Shown: positions 25,835 through 36,485, counted from the first letter of the stretch. The stretch is 64,000 bases of DNA from WHSV01 sp050693935 (GCA_050693935.1 JBOGWU010000076.1:1-64000); one strand, 5' to 3'. Made by a program: numbers and translations. Notes: generated from the letters alone by a model not told the origin.

Positions 25835-26260
25835 CTACTGCTCGACCGCAAATGTGTTTCCGTCGGGATCCTTGAACCACGCCACCTTGCCGTCGGCGAG
25901 TTCGTGGATTCCCTCGGAGTCGGTCTTCAGCGGTAGCTCGGAGTACTGCTCGAAGGTCACCCCGTTGGAACGGAGTTCGGCGACCACCCTCTCGAGGTCG
26001 TTTACGTACCAGGTTGCCAGGGTCGCCGTCGCTTTTCCGGCGTGAGCGGGCGAGGCATAGACCCGCAGCGTGGTACCGCCGCCGCACGCATACACCAGGC
26101 TGCCGTCGGACTGATCCCCCACCCGTGAGAATCCCAATTTCCCCTCGTAAAAGCTCTTGGCGCCTTCCAGATCGGAGACCGCGACCGCAGCGTCTGCCTT
26201 GAGGAAACAGACCTCGTCGCCGGGGCATACCTTGTAGCGGCTCAAGCTCAAGTCGTTCAT
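25835..26260 (-). CDS. VOC-family (glyoxalase/bleomycin-resistance fold) protein
   Basis: 141 residues with paired beta-alpha-beta-beta-beta modules: AVAVSDLEGAKSFYEGKLGFSRV in the first half and WYVNDLERVVAELRSNGVTF ending in AWFKDPDGNTFAVEQ in the second. Such single-domain proteins bind a metal or small ligand; the reaction is unknown. The ATG at 26260 abuts an AGGAGG, leaving almost no spacer, so initiation at the TTG nine bases further in (26251) is plausible. Confidence 0.82.
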   Translation of the reverse strand: MNDLSLSRYKVCPGDEVCFLKADAAVAVSDLEGAKSFYEGKLGFSRVGDQSDGSLVYACGGGTTLRVYASPAHAGKATATLATWYVNDLERVVAELRSNGVTFEQYSELPLKTDSEGIHELADGKVAWFKDPDGNTFAVEQ

Positions 26261-26369
26261 CCTCCTGGGAGGTGGATCCTTCGGTGCGTTCGGTTCGAGG
26301 TCTTGACCTCAGGGAGGTGCGAAACTCATCGGTACGCCCCGCGTCACTTGCAGTTTGGGGGTAACCGCG

Positions 26370-26450
26370 ATGAGTCTCAAGGGGATCGGTAGTCTTCTTA
26401 GGGACCGCCTCAATGGGGAGCGGCTGCCGACGAGAGGACCAATACCGTGA
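26370..26450 (+). CDS. Possible 26-residue leader ORF before the cysteine-dioxygenase-like gene
   Basis: An ATG preceded by GGGGG opens a 26-codon frame, MSLKGIGSLLRDRL..., whose TGA overlaps the GTG start of the next gene (GTGA). The placement suggests a leader peptide or translational coupler. It has no Cys codons, so it does not look like a cysteine attenuator. It may be chance. Confidence 0.3.
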   Translation: MSLKGIGSLLRDRLNGERLPTRGPIP

Positions 26451-27037
26451 CGACTAACGATGCGCCGAAGGCTGAGCACTCGGAACTAACCGTTCTCAAC
26501 CCCCGGGGGCCCGCCGCAGGGGGACTTGAAGAGCTGGTCACCGCCGTCCGCGCCGCGGTTAGCAAGCACGCCGATTGGCAGGAGACCGCCCGGCTGGTTG
26601 CTGGCGAGTTGCGGCGCCACCTTCCCTCGCCCGAGATACTCACTCCCGAGCAGCGGGAAGGTGATCCGGAGTCGCACCGCAGCCACGAGCTCTACATCGA
26701 GCCCGGCGGAGCCTTCTCGATAGTCGGTCTGGTCTGGCGCCCGGGGCAGATGACTCCGATCCACGACCACGTGACCTGGTGCGTGTTCGGGGTGATCCAG
26801 GGCGTGGAGTACGAGGAGCTCTTCAGGCTCGACGAGCGCAACGAATGCCTGGTCGAGGCGGGGACAAACTCTAACGACACCGGCGAAATCAGTGGTTTCG
26901 CCCCACCCGGGGACATCCACCGGGTCCGCAACGCGGGCGACGACACCGCCATCTCGATCCACATCTACGGGACCGATGTCTCCCGAATCGGTTCCAGCGT
27001 CCGGCGTTACTACGACCTGCCGGTGCGGGCCGGCTGA
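26447..27037 (+). CDS. Cysteine dioxygenase-family cupin (thiol dioxygenase-like)
   Basis: 196 residues. The cupin motif PIHDHVTWCVFGVIQG provides His106 and His108, and the second motif APPGDIHRVRN provides His158: the 3-His iron site of type I cysteine dioxygenases and related thiol dioxygenases. The reaction would be oxidation of cysteine or a related thiol to a sulfinic acid, using Fe2+ and O2. The substrate is not certain. GTG start at 26447. Confidence 0.85.
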   Translation: MTTNDAPKAEHSELTVLNPRGPAAGGLEELVTAVRAAVSKHADWQETARLVAGELRRHLPSPEILTPEQREGDPESHRSHELYIEPGGAFSIVGLVWRPGQMTPIHDHVTWCVFGVIQGVEYEELFRLDERNECLVEAGTNSNDTGEISGFAPPGDIHRVRNAGDDTAISIHIYGTDVSRIGSSVRRYYDLPVRAG

Positions 27038-27078
27038 GCCGCCAACGGGTCGGAACCAAGACTTCGCTCGACAGTTGT

Positions 27079-27090
27079 CGCTTTCGATTT
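27079..27090 (+). repeat. 12-bp direct repeat, left copy flanking the sigma/Rad50-like module
   Basis: CGCTTTCGATTT occurs here, 26 bp before the sigma-factor start, and again at 30486-30497, 33 bp after the ATPase stop. The pair brackets exactly the three-gene unit. It could be the trace of an insertion or recombination event, or coincidence. Confidence 0.45.
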
Positions 27091-27116
27091 TCGCGGTCCT
27101 GCGATAAGGACTTCAC

Positions 27117-27770
27117 GTGGACAAACCACTGAACCCGGAGTTACCGGACGGGGTCGACGGTGAGGAATACAAGCGGATCCGCGGACTGATGCGCGTCTCC
27201 GTCCTGAGCGTGGGGAGGGGCAGAGGAATCGACCCCTGGGATGTGGTCGACGAGGCGTGGAGCTCGATGGCTGCCCAGAACTTCGAGCGCAAAGGCCCCT
27301 TCCGGCCATTTGCCATCAGGGTCGCGCGCAACAAGGCTATCGACGCGCTGCGGCGGGCCGAGGTAAAGCGGATGGGTCCGTCGCTGGACGCCCCGCTTCA
27401 CGAGAACGAGGGAGAGGAACTCACGAGGAAGGACCTCCTGCGCGGATCGGAGGGCGCGGACGTCGATTACTTCGATCACGGTGATGAACTCGAGAGGGTC
27501 GAGCTGCTCTCGCTGGTCGAGGAAGCGGTCCATCTCGAGCTGACGCCAACCGAAAGAAAGGTGTTTCACGAGGTCCAGGTCAACGAGAAGAGCCGCGCCG
27601 CGGTGGGGCGCGAGCTCACACCGCCGGTAACGGGGCAGAGGGTGGGGCAGATCATGGCCACGGCCCTCGTAAAGATACGAAGACACCTGAAGCAACACGG
27701 CCGGTTAACGGATGAAGAATCAACAGCAGATCGAGGCAAAGGAGGTGAGGGAGATGACCGAAAGCAGTGA
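27117..27770 (+). CDS. Sigma-70-like factor, first gene of a three-gene module with a Rad50-like ATPase
   Basis: 217 residues. Region 2 is recognisable in IDPWDVVDEAWSSMAAQNF and FRPFAIRVARNKAIDALRRAEVKR (about residues 40-85). Region 4 is seen in LTPTERKVFHEVQVNEKSRAAVGRELTPPVTGQRVGQIMATALVKIRRHLK (about 140-195), a helix-turn-helix. A charged linker and tail are present. It is smaller and more divergent than the ECF factors elsewhere in the window. GTG start; the 3' end overlaps the next gene by 17 bp. No zinc-finger anti-sigma adjoins; the next gene may take that role or be the target. Confidence 0.8.
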   Translation: MDKPLNPELPDGVDGEEYKRIRGLMRVSVLSVGRGRGIDPWDVVDEAWSSMAAQNFERKGPFRPFAIRVARNKAIDALRRAEVKRMGPSLDAPLHENEGEELTRKDLLRGSEGADVDYFDHGDELERVELLSLVEEAVHLELTPTERKVFHEVQVNEKSRAAVGRELTPPVTGQRVGQIMATALVKIRRHLKQHGRLTDEESTADRGKGGEGDDRKQ

Positions 27771-28683
27771 CCGCATCGAGGAGGCGCTCGCCGCCTACAT
27801 CGACCATGTTGAAATGGGCGGCCCGCAGCCCGACGTGAGCCACCTCAGCTCCTCGGAACGAGAGGAACTCGAAGAGCTGATCCGAATCCTCGAGTTGACG
27901 GGCGGTGTTGCACTCGGTCTTGGACGCGGCAAGGAGGCTGCGGACGAGGAATCACCTACTCCTGATGACACCTCGTGGCCCACCCCTCGGGCCGTGCCGA
28001 CGGAACTCGGCGAGCGCGTGATGGCGCAACTCCGAGGAGCCCTCCCGCCCGATGTTCGCATCACGTCGGATCCGGTTGCGGTCGTGTCCCGACTCGGCGG
28101 TGTCGACATCTTGGCCGGATGGCTCGTCGGGACTTTCGGCGGACGCATTCGCGTGTGGCTTCTCGACGTCGATGACGCAGAAGCGCTCAAGCAGAACGAT
28201 GATTGCCTCGACGACCTGGGGCGCGTGTTTCGGATGCTCCCCGACACGGCCGCAATCGCGATCACAGCCAAGGATTCGACGTGTCTGCTCGTTGAACCCG
28301 AGGATTGCGCTCCGCACATTCAAGGACCTGGGGGAGCGCTGGTCGGCCGTCGCTACCGGCGCCCCATTCAACCGGTGGCCGACGCTGTTTCGGCATTTCT
28401 GCACGAGTTGATTCCATACTGGGATCCGGTTCCCGCGTTTGACCAGGCAGAGGGATTCAGCATCGACGTGGCGACGATCGCACAGGAGGCTTCGAAATCC
28501 GCCATCGAGACTCAGCAAGCCATCGGCGAACGCGCCCGCAAGTCGAATCCCAAGAAGGAAGCGCTCTTGGACCTAGGGGATCGGGAGGTCTCCGCGCTGA
28601 GAAAGCTGGTGGCCGGTCTCTACGACGGCAGCGTTGACCCCGATGATGTAGTGGCCCGACTCAAGAAGCTGGCGCAGCGATGA
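27754..28683 (+). CDS. Unknown 309-residue protein, middle gene of the sigma/Rad50-like module
   Basis: No family recognised. The N-terminal about 55 residues (IEEALAAYIDHVEMGG followed by an acidic ELEELIRILEL helix) look like a small helical docking segment. An acidic, Pro-rich linker follows. The central alpha/beta part (about residues 85-225) contains SRLGGVDILAGWLVGTFGG and RIRVWLLDVDDAEAL. The C-terminal 60 residues are helical and basic. It has no membrane segment or nuclease motif that I can see. The ATG at 27754 has an excellent AAAGGAGGTGA site; an upstream ATG at 27712 lacks one. It overlaps both neighbours (17 bp and 4 bp), so the three products are probably made together. Confidence 0.75.
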   Translation: MTESSDRIEEALAAYIDHVEMGGPQPDVSHLSSSEREELEELIRILELTGGVALGLGRGKEAADEESPTPDDTSWPTPRAVPTELGERVMAQLRGALPPDVRITSDPVAVVSRLGGVDILAGWLVGTFGGRIRVWLLDVDDAEALKQNDDCLDDLGRVFRMLPDTAAIAITAKDSTCLLVEPEDCAPHIQGPGGALVGRRYRRPIQPVADAVSAFLHELIPYWDPVPAFDQAEGFSIDVATIAQEASKSAIETQQAIGERARKSNPKKEALLDLGDREVSALRKLVAGLYDGSVDPDDVVARLKKLAQR

Positions 28684-30452
28684 TTCAACGGTTGCAGCTC
28701 CAGAACTGGCGCGCATATGACGAGCTCGACCTCGAGTTTGGTCCGGGCGCAACCTTTGTCGTTGCCTCAAACGGTATCGGTAAGACGTCCCTCATCATGG
28801 GGGCCGCGTGGGGGCTTCTCGGTGATGCCTCCGACGTCGACGCGGCCGAACAGATTCGAGGTGATGCAGAAACCGCGACCGTGGGAGTCGAAGTCCGGCT
28901 CCCCTCCGGCGAACCTCTGGCGATCACCCGGTCCGTCAATCGAAAACGACGTGTCGAACTTTCGGCCGAGCTTGGCGACAGGGTGATTACAACTCAAGAC
29001 GAACTCGACGAACTTCTCGCGGTGTCCTCCGGAGCCGATGCGCACGTGTTGGGTCAGCTCACCTTCATGATTCATGGAGGCTCGCTCGAGACGGCGCACG
29101 GTGAATTCCAACTTCAGGATCACCTGGCAAGCGTGTTCGGCGTCACTCCGCTGTTCCTGGCCGCAGCAGATGCCGAGGCCGCAGCTTCCGCGGCCGCCAG
29201 CGCGCTACGGAAGCTCAAGACCACGCAGCGCACCGAGAAACGCCAGAGAGACGAACTGGTCGCCGAGAAACAGTCGTTTGACGAGCAGTTGCTGGCCGCT
29301 CATGAGGAACGAGCACGCGCCGTCAGCGCGATGAACGAGGCGGGCGAGCGACACCGGCTGGCGGAGGAATGGATCCGATTCCGGGCTTCACTCGAGGGGC
29401 GCAGAATGAAGCTCGAGTCCTTTGCCGAGCAGGCGGGCTTACTGCTCGAGAGATCGGTAACGGCCGACGAGGTCGTCGACCTACTCGAGGGGACCGAGCG
29501 AGAGCTCGAGGATTCGATCTCGACTGCCGAGGGCGAAGCTGCAACGGCTCGTGGAAAGGCCGATCTCATTGATCAGGCGATGTCACAGCTCGGGGATTCC
29601 GAGGCGGTCTGCCCGACATGCCTGCGCCCCCTGTCCCAACACGAAGCAGACAAGGCCGAGCAAGAACATCGGGAACACCTGAGCAACCTGACTGCGGTTG
29701 TCTCGGAGGCGGAAGAGGCAGCGAACCGGAGCCGGGATGCATTGGCCGATGTAAGGCAGCTTCTCGTGAAGATCCGAGCGGTGCCGATGCCGGCGGAACC
29801 AGAGACCGGTGCCGGGGACCAAGATCCTCAATCGACCGAGGAGGAGTTTCAACAAGCGCGGGACAGGGTTCAAGAACTCGATCAATTGATTGCGATGCAC
29901 TCTGCATCTCGGAATTCGTTGGAGGATGCGCTGACGACTCTCGATGAGGACGAGCGCCGAATCCAGGAGCAGGTGGCGTTGTATCGCGAGGAGGGTGTTG
30001 CGCTCGCCGCGGGCGAGGCCTTCAGCGCAGCGGGGAGCGCGATCACCAAGGAATTCATAGAACCACTCGTGTCCGAGGTCGCGATGCGCTGGAAGCGCAT
30101 CTTTGGAGCGGGCGGGCTGAGTCTCAGTCCCGATGGCCGAATTTCTCGACAGCTGGGCGGCCGCACGCTTGGGTTTGAATCTCTGAGCGGCGGAGAGAAG
30201 GTGTGGGCTCAACTCCTTACGCGGCTTCTCGTTTCAGGTGCATCGACGCGCGCACCATTTGTGTGGCTGGACGAGCCGCTCGAGCATCTTGATCCCCGGC
30301 TCAGGAAAGTCGTGGCCGGAACTCTCGCCAAGGCGGCCTCTGGAGCAGGCCTTCGTCAGGTCGTCGTCACGACTTACGAGAGTGAGCTGGCCCTCCAGCT
30401 CATGGAGGACGTCCCCTCCGCCTCGCTCATCTACGTCACCAGCTCCAGGTAG
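28680..30452 (+). CDS. Rad50/SbcC-like zinc-hook ABC ATPase
   Basis: 590 residues. The N-terminus has LQNWRAYDELDLEF and a variant Walker A ASNGIGKTS (residues 29-37). Coiled coil runs from about 165 to 300 and 320 to 440, interrupted by a CPTC zinc hook (311-314). The C-terminal half has signature LSGGEK (502-507) and Walker B FVWLDEPLEHLD (527-538). This is the architecture of Rad50/SbcC and some RecF-like DNA-repair or defence ATPases, but shorter than SbcC (about 1000 residues). No Mre11/SbcD nuclease gene is adjacent. The start overlaps the upstream stop by 4 bp. It probably dimerises and moves on or bridges DNA ends; the partner is likely the unknown protein upstream. Confidence 0.9.
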   Translation: MIQRLQLQNWRAYDELDLEFGPGATFVVASNGIGKTSLIMGAAWGLLGDASDVDAAEQIRGDAETATVGVEVRLPSGEPLAITRSVNRKRRVELSAELGDRVITTQDELDELLAVSSGADAHVLGQLTFMIHGGSLETAHGEFQLQDHLASVFGVTPLFLAAADAEAAASAAASALRKLKTTQRTEKRQRDELVAEKQSFDEQLLAAHEERARAVSAMNEAGERHRLAEEWIRFRASLEGRRMKLESFAEQAGLLLERSVTADEVVDLLEGTERELEDSISTAEGEAATARGKADLIDQAMSQLGDSEAVCPTCLRPLSQHEADKAEQEHREHLSNLTAVVSEAEEAANRSRDALADVRQLLVKIRAVPMPAEPETGAGDQDPQSTEEEFQQARDRVQELDQLIAMHSASRNSLEDALTTLDEDERRIQEQVALYREEGVALAAGEAFSAAGSAITKEFIEPLVSEVAMRWKRIFGAGGLSLSPDGRISRQLGGRTLGFESLSGGEKVWAQLLTRLLVSGASTRAPFVWLDEPLEHLDPRLRKVVAGTLAKAASGAGLRQVVVTTYESELALQLMEDVPSASLIYVTSSR

Positions 30453-30485
30453 CGACTGCCCGGCGGACCGGCCGAGCCCGCCGCG

Positions 30486-30497
30486 CGCTTTCGATTT
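30486..30497 (+). repeat. 12-bp direct repeat, right copy
   Basis: CGCTTTCGATTT, identical and in the same orientation as 27079-27090. It lies between the ATPase stop and the next sigma-factor gene. Confidence 0.45.
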
Positions 30498-30556
30498 CAC
30501 CAGAACCTCGATGGCTCTTTAAGGAACGCAAAAGGGCCGAACCAAGGGAGGTTCGA

Positions 30557-31279
30557 ATGACCGAGAGCACCGCCGCCGTCATCGAACGAAACACTTCGGA
30601 GGGCGATTCCGGGCAGCTGGGGCTTCGGCTGGAGCAGCACCGCACGGAGCTGACCGCCCACTGCTATTCGATGCTGGGGACGAACTTCGAGGCCGAGGAC
30701 GCTGTGCAGGAGACCATGGTGCGGGCCTGGCGAGGCTTCGACCGATTCGAGGGTCGCTCCGGGTTGCGCTCGTGGCTCTACCGCATCGCTACCAACGTGT
30801 GCCTGGACATGCTCAACGACGGCCGGCGCCGGCCCCGACCGATGGATCCCGGGACATCTCTGAACGCTGAGGCGTTGGAAGTCGCGCCACAGCCCGGGAC
30901 GACTTTGGTCCAACCGGTTTCCTGCGGTGTGCTTCCCATCAACGGCGATCCGACCGAGCTGACGGTTACACGAGAGAACATTCGGCGAGCCTTCATCGCC
31001 GCTCTTCAATACCTCCCCGCCAAGCAACGAGCGGTGCTGATCCTCCGAGAGGTGCTGCGCTGGAAGGCCGACGAGGTCGCCGAATTGCTGGGCACGACCG
31101 TAGCGTCGGTCAACAGTGCGCTGCAGCGGACCCGATCCACGCTCGCAGCGGGCGACGCAGCCGGCAAAACGGCCGCGCGGCTGGACGAAGAACAGCGCGC
31201 CTTGCTGGCCCGCTACGTCGATGCCTTCGAACGCTACGACCTCGCCTCGCTCATCGATGCGGCGTGCGAGCCCAACTAG
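30557..31279 (+). CDS. ECF sigma factor, SigX5-like, C-terminally truncated
   Basis: 240 residues. Regions 2 and 4 are clear: FEAEDAVQETMVRAWRGFDRFEG, LRSWLYRIATNVCLDML, and later LPAKQRAVLILREVLRWKADEVAELLGTTVASVNSALQRTRSTL. It closely matches the gene at 32255 up to AFERYDLASLI, where this copy ends within ten residues while the paralogue continues for about 100 residues into an NTF2/SnoaL-like domain. It therefore looks like a truncated copy that may still bind promoters without its regulatory domain. GGGAGG precedes the ATG. The paralogue pair brackets the PIG-L gene. Confidence 0.85.
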   Translation: MTESTAAVIERNTSEGDSGQLGLRLEQHRTELTAHCYSMLGTNFEAEDAVQETMVRAWRGFDRFEGRSGLRSWLYRIATNVCLDMLNDGRRRPRPMDPGTSLNAEALEVAPQPGTTLVQPVSCGVLPINGDPTELTVTRENIRRAFIAALQYLPAKQRAVLILREVLRWKADEVAELLGTTVASVNSALQRTRSTLAAGDAAGKTAARLDEEQRALLARYVDAFERYDLASLIDAACEPN

Positions 31280-31281
31280 CC

Positions 31282-32163
31282 ATGACCACGACACTTGGCA
31301 TCTGGGCCCACCCCGACGACGAGGTGTTCGTCGCCGGTGGTCTGCTGGCCGACGCCGCGCGCCGCGGCGAGCGCGTCGTGTGCATCCACCTGACCGGCGG
31401 CGAGGCCGGGCTCAGCTATGGCCGGCCGAGCTCCCCAGAGTCGCTGGCGGACGTGCGCCGGGATGAGCTGGAGGCTTCGCTCGAACGATTGGGCGTGGAA
31501 GAGCAGCGCTTCCTCGGCTACTCAGACGGCCACTTGCCCGAGACCCCGCGCGATGAGGTGATCGCGCGCATCCACGACGCACTGGTCGAGGTGCAGCCCG
31601 ACGCGATTGTGACCTTCGGTCGCGACGGCTTCACGGGTCACCCCGATCACAGGTCGCTGTCCACGTTGGTAACCGCCGCGCTCGATGTGTGGGACCAGCC
31701 GGAGGCTCGGCTCCTCCAAGCTGCCGTGACTCCCGATTGGAAGGACTCCTTCGCGCCCGCACTCAACGAGTTCAACGTCTTTTGGCCCGGCCACCCGACG
31801 GCGATCACCGACCCTGATGTCACGATCGAGCTCGATGATGAGCTTCTCGACGCAAAAGTCGACGCGCTGCGTGCTCATGCGAGCCAAATGACCCCGTTCT
31901 TCAGTGCCTATGGCGACGACTTCATGCGCGCTCTGGCATCCACCGAGCACTACCGGCTGCGTCGAGTGGGCCAGAGTGATCCGGCCCCAAGAGCAGGAAG
32001 GCGACCGACGATGAAGCAGATCCGAACATTCAGGACGAAACGCTCCCACTCGGTTCGTAGGGAGCCAGGCTCCGAGGTCACATCGAGGCCCTCTGGATGC
32101 AGTTTCGACATCGATCGGTTGCTGACACAAATCGATTGCGCTCTGCGAGAGGCAGCCCGCTGA
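31282..32163 (+). CDS. PIG-L family N-acetylglucosaminyl deacetylase-like
   Basis: 293 residues. The zinc-binding AHPDDEVF motif lies near the N-terminus, GRDGFTGHPDHRSLS supplies the third ligand His, and there is a conserved HASQM segment. Relatives remove N-acetyl groups from GlcNAc-containing small molecules, such as MshB or Mca-type thiol metabolism or antibiotic biosynthesis. The C-terminal about 60 residues are basic and lack family similarity that I can see. ATG at 31282, three bases after the truncated sigma gene's stop. Confidence 0.87.
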   Translation: MTTTLGIWAHPDDEVFVAGGLLADAARRGERVVCIHLTGGEAGLSYGRPSSPESLADVRRDELEASLERLGVEEQRFLGYSDGHLPETPRDEVIARIHDALVEVQPDAIVTFGRDGFTGHPDHRSLSTLVTAALDVWDQPEARLLQAAVTPDWKDSFAPALNEFNVFWPGHPTAITDPDVTIELDDELLDAKVDALRAHASQMTPFFSAYGDDFMRALASTEHYRLRRVGQSDPAPRAGRRPTMKQIRTFRTKRSHSVRREPGSEVTSRPSGCSFDIDRLLTQIDCALREAAR

Positions 32164-32254
32164 ACGTCGTCCTCGAAGTGCGGCCGCGTATTATGGTCGC
32201 TCGTGTGAAGGATTCGTCGCCGCAGGTATCTGAACTCAAAGGGGAGCGACTCGG

Positions 32255-33259
<1,005 letters not shown>

Positions 33260-33673
33260 AGCTGGGCTGAGCGGCACCACCTCGCTCAACCCCACGAACG
33301 CGAGCAGGTCCTGCAGCGCGTCGCAGGCATGGCGGAGCCGGACCTGGCTCCCTAATCGCCGCGCGGTGAGCTGTAGCCGGGCCAGCGCATCGACGGTGGC
33401 GGCGTCCGGCTTCGTGAGAGCGCGCACGTCGCACACCACCAGCTTGGCGTTGCTGCTCGCCAGCAGCAGACGGACGCGTTCGCACAGCTCCGCAATGTCG
33501 GCGCGCTCGATCGGACCCTCCAGGACGAACACGATGACGCTCGTCTCGGATGGCGGTGTCAAAGCGTCCATGGGCTTCTAATCGACGGGTCCCCGACCGC
33601 GGTCACGCCTAGTCTCCTTTCGGCAGCTAGGTATAAGGACCGCTGCGAGGGCCGAAACTCATCGCGGGTGGGC

Positions 33674-34123
33674 TCAGCCGGGTGGGGGATCGCCGATCCA
33701 GTAGCGAGGGCCGGGGCCGGAGCCGCCCGCCCGGTCGCCTGGGTTGGAGAGTTTGCAGCGGTCGAGTGACAGGCAGCCGCAGCCGATGCACTCGGTCAGG
33801 CCGGCGCGGAGTCGCCCCAGCTCGGCGATCCGTTCGTCGATCCTCGCGGTCCAGGTGCGGGACAGGCGTGCCCAGTCGTGGCGGTCCGGAACGCGCCCGG
33901 GGGGGAGTTTGGTCAGTTCCGCCTTGATCTCGTCGAGCGTCAGCCCGACTCGCTGGGCGAAGACGACGAACGCGATCCGGCGGAGTACCGCCCTTGGATA
34001 ACGGCGGTGGCCCGAGCCGGCCCGCTCCGAGGCGATGAGGCCTCGCTCTTCGTAGAAGCGAAGCGCCGAGGAGGCGACCCCACTGCGCCGGGAGACCTCC
34101 CCGATGGTCATCAACGAGCCCAT
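33674..34123 (-). CDS. soxR: Redox-sensitive transcriptional activator SoxR
   Basis: 149 residues of the MerR family. The N-terminal winged helix is MTIGEVSRRSGVASSALRFYEERGL, followed by the dimerisation helix. The [2Fe-2S] site is CIGCGCLSLDRC (about residues 117-128), the signature that separates SoxR from other MerR proteins. It senses redox-cycling compounds through cluster oxidation and activates a divergent promoter. The ATG at 34123 begins 4 codons before MTIGEVS; 34111 is the alternative. It is divergent from the gene at 34218 with a SoxR box between. Confidence 0.93.
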   Translation of the reverse strand: MGSLMTIGEVSRRSGVASSALRFYEERGLIASERAGSGHRRYPRAVLRRIAFVVFAQRVGLTLDEIKAELTKLPPGRVPDRHDWARLSRTWTARIDERIAELGRLRAGLTECIGCGCLSLDRCKLSNPGDRAGGSGPGPRYWIGDPPPG

Positions 34124-34149
34124 AGGGGAGAGCGAACCACGTTCCCGCC

Positions 34150-34180
34150 TTGACTTCAAGTTCACTTGAACTTGTAGCTT
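34150..34180 (+). promoter_or_regulatory. SoxR box within a 19-bp-spaced promoter
   Basis: TTGACT (34150-34155) and TAGCTT (34175-34180) form -35 and -10 elements 19 bp apart, the overlong spacing typical of MerR/SoxR targets. The spacer holds the palindrome TTCAAGT-TC-ACTTGAA (34155-34170), very close to the enterobacterial SoxR site CCTCAAGTTAACTTGAGG. It reads toward the gene at 34218 and would make that gene the direct SoxR target. Confidence 0.75.
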
Positions 34181-34217
34181 GGATACTCGTTGCGAGTCCC
34201 CTGGAAGGGAGTTATCG

Positions 34218-34568
34218 ATGACCAAGCCACAGACGGCGAGCGCGCGGATCACCAAGGAAGTCATCTCCTGGCCGGGCGTCGAGGCCGGCCCGGGCAGCCG
34301 CGGCGAGTTTGCCTTCAAGGTCGGCCGCAAGGAGATCGGGCACCTGCACGGCGACTACGTAGCTCACTTCTTCTTCCCCAAGGACGTGGGGCTGAGCCTG
34401 AGGGAGCAGGGCCGCGTCGTCGATCACCCGGTATTCCCCGGCAAGCCGGGACCCGCCGCACGAGCGATCAATGACGAGGCCGACGTACGCGACGTGATCG
34501 AGTTGCTGCGGCTCAACTACGAGCGTGCGAGGGCCCGCGGCGGTCTACCGGAAAACGCCAGGGCCTAA
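34218..34568 (+). CDS. DUF5519-like (luciferase-domain-like) protein, predicted SoxR target
   Basis: 116 residues. The sequence KVGRKEIGHLHGDYVAHFFFPKDVGLSLREQGRVVDHPVFPGKPG resembles small DUF5519 proteins, named for weak similarity to luciferase but of unknown activity. AAGGGAG lies nine bases before the ATG at 34218. Its promoter carries the SoxR box, so it is expected to be induced by redox-active compounds. A SoxR regulon with this gene next to a DrrAB exporter is similar in logic to the actinobacterial response to endogenous antibiotics. Confidence 0.72.
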   Translation: MTKPQTASARITKEVISWPGVEAGPGSRGEFAFKVGRKEIGHLHGDYVAHFFFPKDVGLSLREQGRVVDHPVFPGKPGPAARAINDEADVRDVIELLRLNYERARARGGLPENARA

Positions 34569-34650
34569 TCTCACAATCCCCGATGAGTTTCGGAATTTGC
34601 AGGCGTCTAATGGGTTGAGACCCGCAGCGACGCGACCCTCAAGGAGCCCG

Positions 34651-35639
<989 letters not shown>

Positions 35640-35643
<4 letters not shown>

Positions 35644-36485
35644 GCACCCCCAAAACCGAAGTCCGCAGAGCTTCCGAGGCCGACGAGGCGGCGGTTCGTA
35701 AGGCGATCTCCTCGACAGAGCGTCCACCGCAGGCAAGTGCGGTTTCCGCGGCATTCACCTTTGGCTGGCGCGGGATGCTCAAGATCAAGCACGTCCCCGA
35801 GCAGCTCTTAGACGTAACCATTACTCCGGTGATGTTCGTGCTGATGTTCACCTACCTGTTCGGTGGGGCCATTGCCGGATCTACCGCCGCGTACCTCGAC
35901 TACATCCTGCCGGGGATCCTGGTCATGTCGGTCATCTTCACCACCGTGTACTCGGGGGTCGCCCTGAATACCGACGTCACCAAGGGGGTCGTCGACCGCT
36001 TCCGATCGTTGCCGATTTGGCGGCCGGCGCCGCTGGTGGGATCGGTAATTGGTGACAGCGTGCGGTACGTGATCGCCGGAACCGTGATCCTCGTGCTGGG
36101 GGTCATCCTCGGCTACCGGCCCGATGGGAGGCTCGGGGGCGTGCTCGCGGCGCTGGCCCTAGTGGTGGTCTTCTCGTTCGGCCTGTCCTGGGTGTTCACG
36201 ACGCTCGGTCTAGTGCTGCGTTCGCCCAACGCGGTGATGAACGCGGGCTTCATGGCGATCTTCCCCGTGACCTTCCTCTCCAACGCGTTCGTCGATCCCA
36301 GCACGATGCCCGCGGGACTCGAGGCGTTCGTGAACGCCAACCCCATATCGCTGCTAATAAACGCAACGCGCGCCTTCATGGAGGGGACAGAGCCGGGCGC
36401 AGACCTCATCATCGTGCTGATAGTCGCGGCGGTTCTGACCGCGATTTTCGCCCCGCTGACCACTCGTCTGTACGCCACCCGCTGA
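35640..36485 (+). CDS. DrrB-like ABC-2 permease (exporter 2)
   Basis: 281 residues. A hydrophilic N-terminal tail of about 45 residues precedes six predicted helices. The coupling segment TKGVVDRFRSLPIWRPAPLVGSV and the C-terminal FVDPSTMPAGLEAFVNANPIS parallel the permease at 23383. It partners the ATPase immediately upstream. Substrate unknown. Confidence 0.92.
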
